A stretch of 36,839 nt of DNA from Polaromonas sp. (GCA_030650875.1 JAUSDK010000070.1:1-36839), one strand, 5' to 3'. Counted from the first letter of the stretch, positions 8,427-16,445 are shown. The notes: generated from the letters alone by a model not told the origin. A program made the numbers and translations.

Positions 8427-8810
8427 ATGAAAAAACTTTTGATCTTGAGTTTGCTGGCCAGCGCGTCTGCGATGGCACTCGCCAAACTGCCGCCACCCAC
8501 CGAGGAAGCCAAGGCCAAGGCGGCCGAGGCCGCAGCCAAGGCCGCCTGGGCGGGCAAGGTAGATATTTACCAGCTGTGCAAGTCGCAGGACAAGGTGGCG
8601 GCCAGCTACTACCAGTCGGCCAAGGCGGCCGGCAAGGAAACCAGGCCGGCCATGGTGCTGCCGCCTTGTGCGGATCCGGGGGCGTTTTCTTATGCTGCGC
8701 CTGTCGTGGCCAAGCCCATCGAGGCCGCGGGCGCGCATTCGCCGACGACCAATGCTGCCAGCCCGCCCAGCACCAAGCAACCTGACGCCGTGGTGAATCC
8801 TGCCAAGTAG
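8427..8810 (+). CDS. Small exported protein at the end of the formate dehydrogenase operon
   Basis: This 127-residue protein has a clear signal peptide (MKKLLILSLLASASAMALA, cleavage expected after residue 19), an Ala/Lys/Glu-rich helix at about residues 25-42, and two cysteines at 51 and 81 in the contexts YQLCKSQD and LPPCADPG that could form a disulfide. The tail is low-complexity Pro/Ala/Ser. GAGG five bases before 8427 supports this ATG; an ATG at 8409 overlapping the fdhC stop is possible but would put six residues ahead of the signal. It is the last gene before the terminator at 8831. The family is conserved-hypothetical; the periplasmic location fits a role near the exported enzyme. 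Confidence 0.75.
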   Translation: MKKLLILSLLASASAMALAKLPPPTEEAKAKAAEAAAKAAWAGKVDIYQLCKSQDKVAASYYQSAKAAGKETRPAMVLPPCADPGAFSYAAPVVAKPIEAAGAHSPTTNAASPPSTKQPDAVVNPAK

Positions 8811-8830
8811 ACCTTTATTTGCCATCCTTT

Positions 8831-8861
8831 AAAAGGCCGGGCCGATCAGCGCCGGCCTTTT
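8831..8861 (+). terminator. Rho-independent terminator of the formate dehydrogenase operon
   Basis: AAAAGGCCGG at 8831-8840 pairs perfectly with CCGGCCTTTT at 8852-8861 around an 11-base loop, and the T-run continues to 8863. It sits 20 bases after the last small exported-protein gene and 18 bases before fdhD, so it should separate fdhD from the structural operon. The flanking A-run and T-run make it usable in both directions. Confidence 0.85.
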
Positions 8862-9508
8862 TTGTTGTAGTCTCGGATCATGCCTTTGACACCTCCCGAA
8901 TCCCCGAGCGCGCTCTTGCCCCGCCTGACGCTCGCCCAGGCGCCTTTGACCTGCGAAATTGATGCCGTCAACGAATACGGCGAGCCGCACAAGGTCTCCA
9001 TTCCTGCAGAACGCGCGTTGACCGTGTACGTCGACAAGCGCGAACTGGTCACGCTGATGACGCTGGGCGCGCATCCCGAACTGCTGGTGCTGGGCTTTTT
9101 GCGCAACCAGCGGCTGCTCAAGTCGGTACACGAGATCGAGTCCATCACGGTCGATTGGGAGGTCGGCGCCGCTGCCGTCAAGACCCGCCACGGGATTGAA
9201 GACATCGAAGAAAAAACCGCCCGACGCGTGGTCACCACCGGCTGCGGGCAGGGCAGCGTGTTTGGCGGCCTGATGGACGAGGTAGACCAGATCGCGCTGC
9301 CGCCCGACGCCGGCATCACGCAAAGCCAGCTCTACAGCCTGGTCAATACCATCCGCCTCAAAGAAACCACCTACAAGTCGGCCGGCTCGGTGCATGCCTG
9401 CGCACTGTTTGACGCCTCGCAGCCCGAGCCTGAAATGATGCTGTTTGTGGAGGATGTCGGGCGCCACAATGCGATGGACACCATTGCCGGCTGGATGTGG
9501 ATCAATAT

Positions 9509-9660
9509 GGCCCCCACGCTTGTCGCTTCGCGTACTATGCTGCCCTTGCAGGGCGCCACGCCGCCAGAGGCGTCGCATCTGCAGGCTGTCCAAGCCCGCG
9601 CAGGCGGGCTTGGAGCCGCAGCCTGCAGCCCCGAGGGGGCCACCCCGCCTGCGGCCCGGC
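9509..9660. repeat. Interspersed Comamonadaceae-type repeat, split by a nested hairpin element
   Basis: The left part (9509 to about 9545, beginning GGCCCCCACGCT) and the right part (about 9626-9660, ending in GCGGCCCGGC) both match the reverse complement of the element inside recJ at 20202-20273. Between them lies extra sequence that includes a strong hairpin at 9581-9626. It is read as the tail of the fdhD frame. I recall this kind of repeat from Polaromonas-like genomes, but no family name was checked. Confidence 0.7.
9581..9626. repeat. 46-nt nested stem-loop
   Basis: The inner stem is 11 perfect base pairs (9589-9599 with 9604-9614) closing a GCAG tetraloop; an outer stem GCAGGC/GCCTGC pairs 9581-9586 with 9621-9626. 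No T-run follows, so it is not a standard terminator. It interrupts the two halves of the repeat at 9509-9660. Confidence 0.7.
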
Positions 9661-9774
9661 AAAGCCGGTTCCGCGGCCGGTACTTGCACGGGCGGGGAAT
9701 AGCGCCTGTTCGTAGCAAGCTTCTCGTTCCGTTCCAGAACGGCACACGACCCCTTAACCCGCACAATTTTTTTC

Positions 9775-9852
9775 TGTCATTGCGAGCGAAGCGCGGCAAT
9801 CCATGCCCCCGCCTTTTCGACGATGGATCGCCGCACGTCGTTCGCGATGACA
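9775..9852. repeat. Palindromic interspersed repeat (CATTGCGAGCGAAGCG type)
   Basis: Two 31-base arms (9775-9805 and 9822-9852) are inverted copies matching at 25 of 31 positions, with a 16-base centre. Both outer ends read TGTCAT, as in small palindromic elements found scattered between genes in many bacteria. It lies between the fdhD remnant and the DUF58 gene and is read through by the fdhD frame. Confidence 0.75.
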
Positions 9853-9903
9853 AATCGGGGCCGATTCATGTAAAGACATCCAACGATGACTGGGGAGGCC
9901 CAC

Positions 9904-10869
9904 GTGCCTAAGCTGCCCCTCGCATCGCAGACTGAAAGCGCGGACCAGTTGCTGCGCCGGCTGGAGTGGACGGTGCTGCGCCGGCTTGACGGCTTGCTGC
10001 AGGGCGACTACCGCACGCTGATGCGCGGCACCGGCATGGACCTGGCCGACCTGCGCGAATACCAGTACCACGACGATGTGCGGCACATCGACTGGAACGT
10101 GACGGCCCGGCTACAGCAGCCCCATGTGCGCGTGTTCACCGAAGACCGGGAAATGAGCGCCTGGTTCCTGCTCGACCTGAGCCAGTCCATGGATTTCGGC
10201 TCCAGCGAAAACGCCAAGCGCCAGGTCCTGACTGATTTCGTGGCCGTGCTGGCGCGCCTCTTGACCCGCCACGGCAACCGCGTGGGCGCAGTCCTTTACG
10301 GCGCTGGCGTGGACGCAGCCCTGCCGGCACGCAGCGGTCGCCACCATGTCCTGAACCTGCTGCACACCCTGCAGTCAAAACCGCAAGCCGACGGCGCAGG
10401 CCCGACCCGGCTGCATGAATTGCTGGAATCGGCCGCCACGCTGGTGCGCCGCCGCTCCACCGTCTTTGTGGTGTCCGACTTCATCACGGAAGCCGGCTGG
10501 GAAAAGCCTTTGGGCCAGCTCGCCCAAAGGCATGAAGTCGTCGCCGTGCGGCTGCTGGACCCGCTGGAACTGGAATTGCCTGACCTGGGCCTGATTCCGA
10601 TCCGCGACGCTGAAACGGGTGAACAATTGCTGGTCGATACCCATGATGCCGGCTTTCGCAGGCGCTTTGCCCGCATCGCGGCCCAGCGCGAGGCCGATTT
10701 GCGGCAGTCCTTCGCCAGCGCCGGCGTGGACACGCTGGAGCTGTCCACCGAGGACGACCTGGTCAGCGCCATCATGCGTTTTGCCGATTTGCGAAAACAG
10801 CGCAGCCGGTCATCCGGTGGCACTGCGGCGGCAGGCCGACTGCCCGCCCACCTGATGCGCACCGCCTGA
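9904..10869 (+). CDS. DUF58 domain protein of the MoxR/VWA system
   Basis: A 321-residue cytoplasmic protein of the DUF58 family. The family signature is present at about residues 44-64: LREYQYHDDVRHIDWNVTAR, followed by FTEDREMSAWFLLDLSQSM, which begins a VWA-like fold. DUF58 proteins usually act with a MoxR AAA+ ATPase and VWA membrane proteins in metalloenzyme or envelope-complex assembly. I chose the GTG at 9904 because GGGGAGG lies five bases upstream and homologous proteins begin near PKLPLASQ; an ATG at 9886 is in frame. The next gene, a VWA protein, follows after 19 bases. No moxR gene precedes it; the sequence upstream is repeats and a broken fdhD. Confidence 0.87.
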   Translation: MPKLPLASQTESADQLLRRLEWTVLRRLDGLLQGDYRTLMRGTGMDLADLREYQYHDDVRHIDWNVTARLQQPHVRVFTEDREMSAWFLLDLSQSMDFGSSENAKRQVLTDFVAVLARLLTRHGNRVGAVLYGAGVDAALPARSGRHHVLNLLHTLQSKPQADGAGPTRLHELLESAATLVRRRSTVFVVSDFITEAGWEKPLGQLAQRHEVVAVRLLDPLELELPDLGLIPIRDAETGEQLLVDTHDAGFRRRFARIAAQREADLRQSFASAGVDTLELSTEDDLVSAIMRFADLRKQRSRSSGGTAAAGRLPAHLMRTA

Positions 10870-10888
10870 GCTGCGCGGAGGAACTGCC

Positions 10889-11962
10889 ATGACCTTTCCA
10901 GTCACTTTTCTATGGCCTGAATTTCTCTGGCTGCTGCTGTCCCTGCCGCTGCTGGTGGCGGTGTATGTCTGGCTGCTGCGCCGCAAGAAAAAAATGGCCT
11001 TGCGCTACACCAGCCTGTCCATCGTGCGGGAAGCCATGGGCGCAGGCCAAAGCTTTCGCCGGCATGTTCCGCCGCTGCTGTTCCTGCTGTCGATGGCCGC
11101 CATGCTGCTGGCCGCTGCGCGCCCGTTTGCCGTCGTCACCCTGCCCTCGCAAAACGAAACCATCATGCTCGCCATGGATGTCTCAGGCAGCATGCGCGCC
11201 ACCGACGTGCTGCCCAACCGGCTGGTGGCCTCGCAAAACGCGGCCAAGGCGTTTTTGGCCGACTTGCCGCGCCATGTTCGCGTGGGCGTGGTGGCTTTTG
11301 CCGGCACCGCCGCCGTGGTGCAGCCGCCCACCCTGAGCCGGGAAGACCTGACGGTGGCGATTGACAAGTTCCAACTGCAGCGCGGCACGGCCATTGGCAA
11401 CGGCCTGGTGATGGCGCTGGCCGAGCTGTTCCCCGATGCGGGCATTGACCTGGAGTCGCTGGAAACCGGCCGGGGGCGCCAGCGCGGAATTTCGCTCGAC
11501 CAGGCCGGCAAAGCCGAAAAAGACGGCAAGGCGGACAAAAATGACTCCACACCTGTCGCACCCGGCTCCTATACCTCAGGTGCCATTATTTTGCTGACCG
11601 ACGGCCAGCGCACCACCGGCGTGGATTCGCTGGATGCAGCCAAGGCCGCCGCCGACCGGGGCGTGCGCGTCTACACCGTCGGCGTGGGCACGGTGGAAGG
11701 CGAAACCATTGGTTTTGAGGGCTGGTCCATGCGCGTCAAGCTCGACGAGGAAACCCTCAAGGGGATTGCCCGTGTCACCCAGGCCGAGTATTTTTATGCC
11801 GGCACGGCAGGCGATTTGAAAAAAGTCTATGAAACGCTCAGCGCACGGCTGACGGTCGAAAAAAAGGAAACCGAAATCTCCGCGCTGCTGGCTCTGGCCG
11901 CGGCGGCGCTGGCGCTGGTGTCGGCCGGCTTGTCGCTGCTGTGGTTCAACAGGATCTTGTGA
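10889..11962 (+). CDS. VWA-domain membrane protein (BatA-like)
   Basis: A 357-residue protein with N-terminal membrane helices at about residues 10-30 and 60-80, a von Willebrand factor A domain from about 90 to 310, and a C-terminal helix (about 332-354). The metal-ion site is intact: D97, S99 and S101 in AMDVSGSM, plus the downstream LTDGQRTTG. A polar insert rich in Lys and Asp at about residues 200-222 (KAEKDGKADKNDS) interrupts the VWA fold. BatA-type proteins dock with DUF58 and MoxR partners at the membrane. It is the last gene of the pair and converges on the dehydrogenase gene 28 bases away. Confidence 0.87.
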   Translation: MTFPVTFLWPEFLWLLLSLPLLVAVYVWLLRRKKKMALRYTSLSIVREAMGAGQSFRRHVPPLLFLLSMAAMLLAAARPFAVVTLPSQNETIMLAMDVSGSMRATDVLPNRLVASQNAAKAFLADLPRHVRVGVVAFAGTAAVVQPPTLSREDLTVAIDKFQLQRGTAIGNGLVMALAELFPDAGIDLESLETGRGRQRGISLDQAGKAEKDGKADKNDSTPVAPGSYTSGAIILLTDGQRTTGVDSLDAAKAAADRGVRVYTVGVGTVEGETIGFEGWSMRVKLDEETLKGIARVTQAEYFYAGTAGDLKKVYETLSARLTVEKKETEISALLALAAAALALVSAGLSLLWFNRIL

Positions 11963-11990
11963 AGGTGGGGCGGGGCGCCCGCTCTATGCG

Positions 11991-13130
11991 TTATGCGTTG
12001 GGTTTCAGCAAATACTTCTCGCCCGTTGCATGACGGGCATAGACATGGATCTCGTCCAGGCTGAGCGCCTGGGTCATCGAGATCTCCCGGGTATATCGGC
12101 TCGCAAAGGTGGTGGTGATCTCGCTCGCCACGCGCGCCTTCAGTGCGCGTACTGCGTCCGGGCCGATCTTCTGCAAAAACGTGAACAGCAGCCAGCCGCC
12201 CATGCCCCAGGCCATGCCAAAACTGCGCGCGAACTCGGTCGGCGCGCGGTCCAGTCCGCCGTAGATATAAACCTGCTTGTGGGTGGTGGAGCCGTAGCGG
12301 CTGTAGACCGTGGCGGTCTGGCTCAAGGCGGCTTCCATGCCGGAGAGGATTTGCCCGGACAGCTTGCCGCCGCCAGTGGCGTCGAACGCCAGCGTGGCGC
12401 CCGTGGCGACCAGCGCCTGCGTCAGGTCTTGCGTGAAGCTGGGCAGGCTTGCGTTACACACATGGACCGCACCCTGGGCGCGCAAGAGGTCTTCCTGCGC
12501 CTGCTTGCGGACAATGTTGACCAGACCGATGTCCTCCTGAATGCAAATCCGGTTGAGCATCTGGCCCAGATTGGACGCGGCCGCCGTGTGCACCAGCGCG
12601 CGATGTCCCTCCAGTCGCATGGTCTCGACCATGCCCAAAGCGGTGAGCGGATTCACGAACGACGAAGCTCCCTGGGCCGGCGTGACGCCGTCGGGCAGCA
12701 GCATGCACTGGTCAACCGGAATGCAGCGGTACTGCGTGTACATGGCGCCGCCGAGCATGGCAACGGTCTTGCCCAAGAGCGCCTGCGCCTCGGCTGACGA
12801 ACCGGCACCGACCACCACCCCCGCGCCTTCATTGCCCACCGCCATGGATGCCTCCAGCCGTCCGGCCATGCTGGCCATGGCGGCCGGCGCAATGTCAGCC
12901 GTGACCACCGGGCGGGACGGCGTGCCGCTTACCCTGGCCGTGCGCAGGTCTGCTGCGCCAAACAACAGGCCGAGGTCGGAGGGATTCATGGGCGCGGCCT
13001 CTACCCGCACGATGACTTCGTTGGCAGCGGGCGGCGCCAGCGGCGCTTCGACCAGCGAAAGTTCAAGCTCGCTGCTGCGCTTGACCAGGGAACGAAGTTG
13101 AAGTGTTGTCTTGGGCGGGTCGATGTTCAT
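11991..13130 (-). CDS. Zinc-independent medium-chain dehydrogenase/quinone oxidoreductase-like protein
   Basis: This 379-residue protein has the layout of the MDR superfamily: an N-terminal GroES-like domain (ANEVIVRVEAAPMNPSDLGLL near residues 36-56, and VGNEGAGVVVGAG near 98-110) and a C-terminal nucleotide-binding domain (about 160-320). The NPSD motif and lack of zinc-ligand cysteines match the quinone oxidoreductase/enoyl reductase branch. The usual glycine-rich NAD(P)H motif is altered to VHTAAASNLGQML, which suggests a diverged cofactor site. It is a single gene, convergent with the VWA gene and separated by 79 bases from the operon upstream. The substrate cannot be predicted. Confidence 0.85.
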   Translation of the reverse strand: MNIDPPKTTLQLRSLVKRSSELELSLVEAPLAPPAANEVIVRVEAAPMNPSDLGLLFGAADLRTARVSGTPSRPVVTADIAPAAMASMAGRLEASMAVGNEGAGVVVGAGSSAEAQALLGKTVAMLGGAMYTQYRCIPVDQCMLLPDGVTPAQGASSFVNPLTALGMVETMRLEGHRALVHTAAASNLGQMLNRICIQEDIGLVNIVRKQAQEDLLRAQGAVHVCNASLPSFTQDLTQALVATGATLAFDATGGGKLSGQILSGMEAALSQTATVYSRYGSTTHKQVYIYGGLDRAPTEFARSFGMAWGMGGWLLFTFLQKIGPDAVRALKARVASEITTTFASRYTREISMTQALSLDEIHVYARHATGEKYLLKPNA

Positions 13131-13209
13131 GCAAATGTCTCCATTCTGGGGTTGGCCAGTATAGGAGTGCCGCGTCCTGTAGGGCGATCGCCATGTGGCG
13201 TGCCCGGCC

Positions 13210-14478
13210 TTACAAGGTCACATTGCACTCACGCCGCAGCAATGCCAGCGCGTCTTGCTGCGCAAACGCCGAATCGCTTTGCAGCGTGACCTGCGCCTCG
13301 TCCACAAAGTCGGCCCACAGCTGCAAATAGGCCTCCTGGTACTGCACGGGGGCGTGGTCCAGGAGGTATTGGCGCGCCAGTTCAGGCTCAAAACCCGGCT
13401 TGGCGCCCGCCTTCTGGATCTTGCGGACCAGGGCCGTAGCGCCTTTTTCGGTCAAAAGCGTTTTGGGCGCCGCGCCGGCCGCCACGCACACCAGCAGGGT
13501 GAGCAGCGAGCCGTCATCGCAGTTTCCGCCGGTGGCCTTGTCCCAGGCCCGGGAGATGGCGCGGTCATGGTGGTCCATTTCGCTGGCCATGTCTTCCAGC
13601 CAGAAATAGCGGCCCAGCAGCGGCGGATGATGGTGGTCGCTGTCTTTGGCAAACACCCGCCTGGCGGGCAGGGAAGCGTCCAAAATCCGGGGCAAATCGG
13701 CCAGCACGGACTGCTGCAATCCCTGCACCACCGCCCTGAATTCAGCGGGCAGCCTGGCAGGAATGGGGATGGGCAAGGTGGCGGCACGACCGGTAGCGTC
13801 GGGCGGGTATTTCTTGCGCAACGCCGTCACCATTTTTTCAAATGCCACCCAGTCGGGCCAGGCCGTGCGGCGCGTGGCCAGCGCCAGCAGCGCCATGCGA
13901 ATCACCGCCTCGGCATGGGTGTGCGCCTCTTCGAGTTCTTCGGCGTCCAGTCCCAGCTGCTCGGCCAGCCAGAGCGCCGCGCCTTTTTCCTGCTGCAGCG
14001 GCATGCGCCTGGCCAGTTCGGCCTGGTAGTCGGCAAAGCTTTTCAGCGACCACTCGGCCAGCCCTTTGGGCGGGGCTGAGGCGTCCACAGCGCCTGGGTG
14101 CGTGTCGAAAACGGTGTTCTCGGGCAGCGCCTGCAAGGCTTTGAGCATTTCCGAGCCGCCCTTGGAGCGGGACAGGAAGGAATGGTCGCGCAGCGACTCG
14201 GCGGCCAGGCGCAGGTCGCCGCCGCAGCTGCTTTCAAGGTAGAGGCTGACCAGGTTGACGATGCGGTCCCTGGCCTTTTCAAGGTCGGGGCGCAGGAACT
14301 CGTTGCCAAAGTAGCGCGCAATCTGCACCATGCCCTTGGGCGCATCGGCGCAGATGGCGTCCAGCCTCGACTGGTCGAGGATGCCGTGCTGCACGCCGTA
14401 CTGCAGCGCTTTTTCAAAGAACGGGCGCGCGTCGTAAAGCGAGACCGACGCGGGTGAAACCGTGGGGTGCTTGGGCAT
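13210..14478 (-). CDS. Unassigned 422-aa protein, last gene of the J-domain operon
   Basis: I do not recognise this family. It is soluble, without signal peptide or membrane segment, and predicted to be mostly helical. Features worth noting are a His/Asp-rich stretch in the middle: HHH at 282-284 in KDSDHHHPPLLG, then HH at 303-304 in SEMDHHDRAI, and GNCDDGS at about 318-324, which together could bind a metal. The gene begins nine bases after the preceding gene's stop and ends 79 bases before the dehydrogenase start. Base use is like the neighbours. Its tight linkage to a J-domain gene suggests a client or partner of Hsp70, but that is inference. Confidence 0.75.
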   Translation of the reverse strand: MPKHPTVSPASVSLYDARPFFEKALQYGVQHGILDQSRLDAICADAPKGMVQIARYFGNEFLRPDLEKARDRIVNLVSLYLESSCGGDLRLAAESLRDHSFLSRSKGGSEMLKALQALPENTVFDTHPGAVDASAPPKGLAEWSLKSFADYQAELARRMPLQQEKGAALWLAEQLGLDAEELEEAHTHAEAVIRMALLALATRRTAWPDWVAFEKMVTALRKKYPPDATGRAATLPIPIPARLPAEFRAVVQGLQQSVLADLPRILDASLPARRVFAKDSDHHHPPLLGRYFWLEDMASEMDHHDRAISRAWDKATGGNCDDGSLLTLLVCVAAGAAPKTLLTEKGATALVRKIQKAGAKPGFEPELARQYLLDHAPVQYQEAYLQLWADFVDEAQVTLQSDSAFAQQDALALLRRECNVTL

Positions 14479-14487
14479 TGTGATGCG

Positions 14488-15249
14488 TCAGATCGCCGAT
14501 TCTTCGTCCGACTCGCGCGCGGCCGGCGTGGCCTTGCCCCGGTCGGTGTCGCCGGTTTCGACCTTGCCGTCGTCCTCGTCCTCGCCCTCTTCCTCCAGGG
14601 CCTCGTCCTCTTCCAGTCCGGCATGGTGGGCGCGGGCCTTGGCCCGCAGCACCGTCAGCATTTCAATGAACAGGTCCGGGTTTTGGTAACGCAGCAGCCA
14701 GGCCAGCTCCATCCAGTCGCGGTCGGCAATCTCGTCTTGCTCCACGGTCGGCCTTTCATAGGCCCTGGCTTGCAGTTCGGCCCGAGACACCAGCTCGCCG
14801 GTGTCGCGCATCGCATCAAAGCTGCCGGTGAAGGCAAAGGCTTCGATGCGGTCCCATTTCTCGGTGAAGTAGTCGGCCAGCGCTTCGCTGCCGCCTTCCA
14901 GGTCACCAATCGCATTGAGGAACGCCAGCGGGTCGGCATCTTCCCGGAAAATGATCGCGTTCATCATGCCGCGCAGGTGGGTGCGGGTCAGGTCCTTGTA
15001 TTGCTTTTCAATCACCACCGCGCGGGCAAACTGCTCGGGCGTGACCAGCAGACTGACCACCGATTCCCTGGAGTTGTCGTACTCGCGCATGACCGCCAGG
15101 ATGTCCTTGGCCGGCAGCAGGTCCAGCACCACCATCAGCGCGGCATCGCCCTCGGCGTCGGCCAGTTCGACCAGCGCGGACTCGGCACCCACGATGTCAC
15201 CGGCGGCAATGAGGGTCTGGGTTTTTTCAATCAGGGCTAAATGGTTCAT
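14488..15249 (-). CDS. Unassigned 253-aa protein with acidic tail, J-domain operon
   Basis: A soluble 253-residue protein of unknown family. The first 200 residues read as a helical repeat-like domain (for example LPAKDILAVMREYDNSRESVVSLL at about 44-67). The last 45 residues are strongly acidic (EEDEALEEEGEDEDDG and more) and likely disordered. The segment with VSLLVTPEQFARAV is faintly like helical-bundle DUF proteins, but I would not name one. It lies 48 bases after the 192-residue gene and nine before the 422-residue gene. The shared acidic tail with its neighbour at 15298-15876 hints that the two act together. Confidence 0.75.
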   Translation of the reverse strand: MNHLALIEKTQTLIAAGDIVGAESALVELADAEGDAALMVVLDLLPAKDILAVMREYDNSRESVVSLLVTPEQFARAVVIEKQYKDLTRTHLRGMMNAIIFREDADPLAFLNAIGDLEGGSEALADYFTEKWDRIEAFAFTGSFDAMRDTGELVSRAELQARAYERPTVEQDEIADRDWMELAWLLRYQNPDLFIEMLTVLRAKARAHHAGLEEDEALEEEGEDEDDGKVETGDTDRGKATPAARESDEESAI

Positions 15250-15297
15250 AAGGGCTTGAAGTCGCTGGGTTGGGTTGTTTGCCGGGGTGGCTGCCGG

Positions 15298-15876
15298 TCA
15301 GTCTTTGCGGTCAAAGCCCTGTCCTTCGAGCCAGCTGGCGCCCGCCTCTTCGCGGTCGCGGGCGTCGCCGCGCACTTCATCGCTTTCGTGATCGTTGAAA
15401 TCATCCTGACCACCGGTGTAGTCATCATCACCTTCATCGCTGTCATCTTCGCGGGCGTCATCGCCGCCCCGCCCGGCAAAGGCCGCGTCGGGCTTGCCCG
15501 CCATGTAGTGCAGCCCGGCCGCCAGCGTCAAAAACCACTCGCCCGCAGGCGCTTTCAGCACGGTCTGGGCCAACTCCCGGGCCCAGGGCGCCATCTCAAT
15601 GCCGTCGGACACCTCGCCCCAGGCCGGGAATTCATCGGCTTCATGGCTGAGCAAATGGTCCATCACGGCCGGCTGCCTGAAGCTAAAGCCCTGGTGAAAG
15701 ATCACCGCCACCATCTCGGGGCTGAGCTCCATCATCTGGACCAGAAAGCCGATTTCCTTGCGCTTGGCGGCCAACCGCTGGCGCAGCACATCGCGCCCGT
15801 CGGAGTCAAACGTCAGGTCATCCATTTCAGACCGGTAGGCCGAGCGCAGGTTGAGGAAAAAGGGGGAAATGCTCAT
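15298..15876 (-). CDS. Unassigned 192-aa protein with acidic tail, J-domain operon
   Basis: Family not recognised. Residues 1-130 look folded and helical (SAYRSEMDDLTFDSDGRDVL, RKEIGFLVQMMELSPEMV). From about residue 135 the chain is very acidic and low in complexity (DDAREDDSDEGDDDYTGG, then DDFNDHESDE). No signal peptide. The start at 15876 is 13 bases after the J-domain gene's stop, so the two are probably translated from one message. A poly-acidic tail next to a J-domain protein is consistent with a client-holding or assembly role; this is inferred from context. Confidence 0.75.
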   Translation of the reverse strand: MSISPFFLNLRSAYRSEMDDLTFDSDGRDVLRQRLAAKRKEIGFLVQMMELSPEMVAVIFHQGFSFRQPAVMDHLLSHEADEFPAWGEVSDGIEMAPWARELAQTVLKAPAGEWFLTLAAGLHYMAGKPDAAFAGRGGDDAREDDSDEGDDDYTGGQDDFNDHESDEVRGDARDREEAGASWLEGQGFDRKD

Positions 15877-15889
15877 GCCGTAGGGTGTC

Positions 15890-16165
15890 TCAAATCAAGG
15901 GGTTGAAGTAGTGGTTCCAGATGTCCCGCGCCGTGTCGATCGGGCTGTCCAGCAGGTTGCGGCGGCGGTTGTCGTCATAGGCTTGGCGCTTGTCGGCATC
16001 CGACAGCACGTCGTACGCCGCTTGCACCGCCCGAAAGCGCGCTGCCGCATCCGGTGCGGCATTTTTGTCGGGGTGCCAGAAGGACGCTTGTTGGCGGAAC
16101 GCCTTTTTGATGTCCGCCAGCGTCGCGGCGCTGCTGAGTCCCAGGGTGGTGTAGTGATCGGTCAT
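15890..16165 (-). CDS. Small J-domain (DnaJ-like) co-chaperone
   Basis: A 91-residue protein that is nearly all J-domain: DHYTTLGLSSAATLADIKKAFRQ, then the essential HPD tripeptide at residues 31-33 (FWHPDKNAA), then AAYDVLSDADKRQAYD. It has no Gly/Phe region, zinc finger or substrate-binding domain, so it should stimulate an Hsp70 (DnaK) ATPase for a specific partner rather than act as general DnaJ. The ATG at 16165 is chosen because the J-domain begins directly after it; an upstream in-frame ATG at 16255 adds 30 non-conserved residues. It is the first gene of a four-gene operon, and the specific partner may be one of the next three proteins. Confidence 0.88.
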   Translation of the reverse strand: MTDHYTTLGLSSAATLADIKKAFRQQASFWHPDKNAAPDAAARFRAVQAAYDVLSDADKRQAYDDNRRRNLLDSPIDTARDIWNHYFNPLI

Positions 16166-16445
16166 GCGTGTGGTGGCGTTGTCCTGAAACCGGTGGGTGA
16201 ATGCGGGCAGGCTGAAAAGCGGCCCGGACCTGGCGGGGCCGGCATAGAGGCGCAACGCGTGAGGCCGTGATTATGCTTGAGCTGCCTTGCGGCTGCTGAG
16301 CCGCGCCAATGACTCAATCACTGCTTCGTAGATAGCACCATCGCTTGCAGTTACAAGGCCGCAGCGCAAGAAACCCTGGAATTAACGCTGCTCCGTGGTC
16401 TTTGCCGCCATCCGGCGCTCATCTTGCGTTCAGGCCTGCAGGCTT

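Larger units (their letters stand above)
8880..9911 (+). pseudogene. fdhD: FdhD formate dehydrogenase accessory protein, 3' end lost and replaced by repeats
   Basis: FdhD transfers sulfur to the molybdopterin cofactor of formate dehydrogenase. Residues 1 to about 209 are a good FdhD: the catalytic cysteine is C122 in TTGCGQG, followed by YKSAGSVHACALF and VEDVGRHNAMDTIAGWMW. Normal FdhD proteins are about 270-300 residues and continue for some 80 residues with a conserved nucleotide-binding part (GR-SEM-K and VSR motifs). Here that part is missing. From about base 9509 the frame runs into interspersed repeats and only stops at 9911, giving 343 residues with an unrelated tail. The frame overlaps the DUF58 start. 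Either the protein is inactive or FdhD is supplied elsewhere. The 5' part has no frameshift, so the loss may be recent, or an assembly error. Confidence 0.8.

Noticed and set aside
11970..11982. GCGGG/CCCGC hairpin between the convergent VWA and dehydrogenase genes as terminator
   Set aside because: Only five strong base pairs with a three-base loop and no T-run on either side.
16256..16445. Possible gene or RNA in the 190-bp gap between the J-domain gene and lolD
   Set aside because: No frame with ribosome site or family resemblance and no strong hairpin with T-run was seen.
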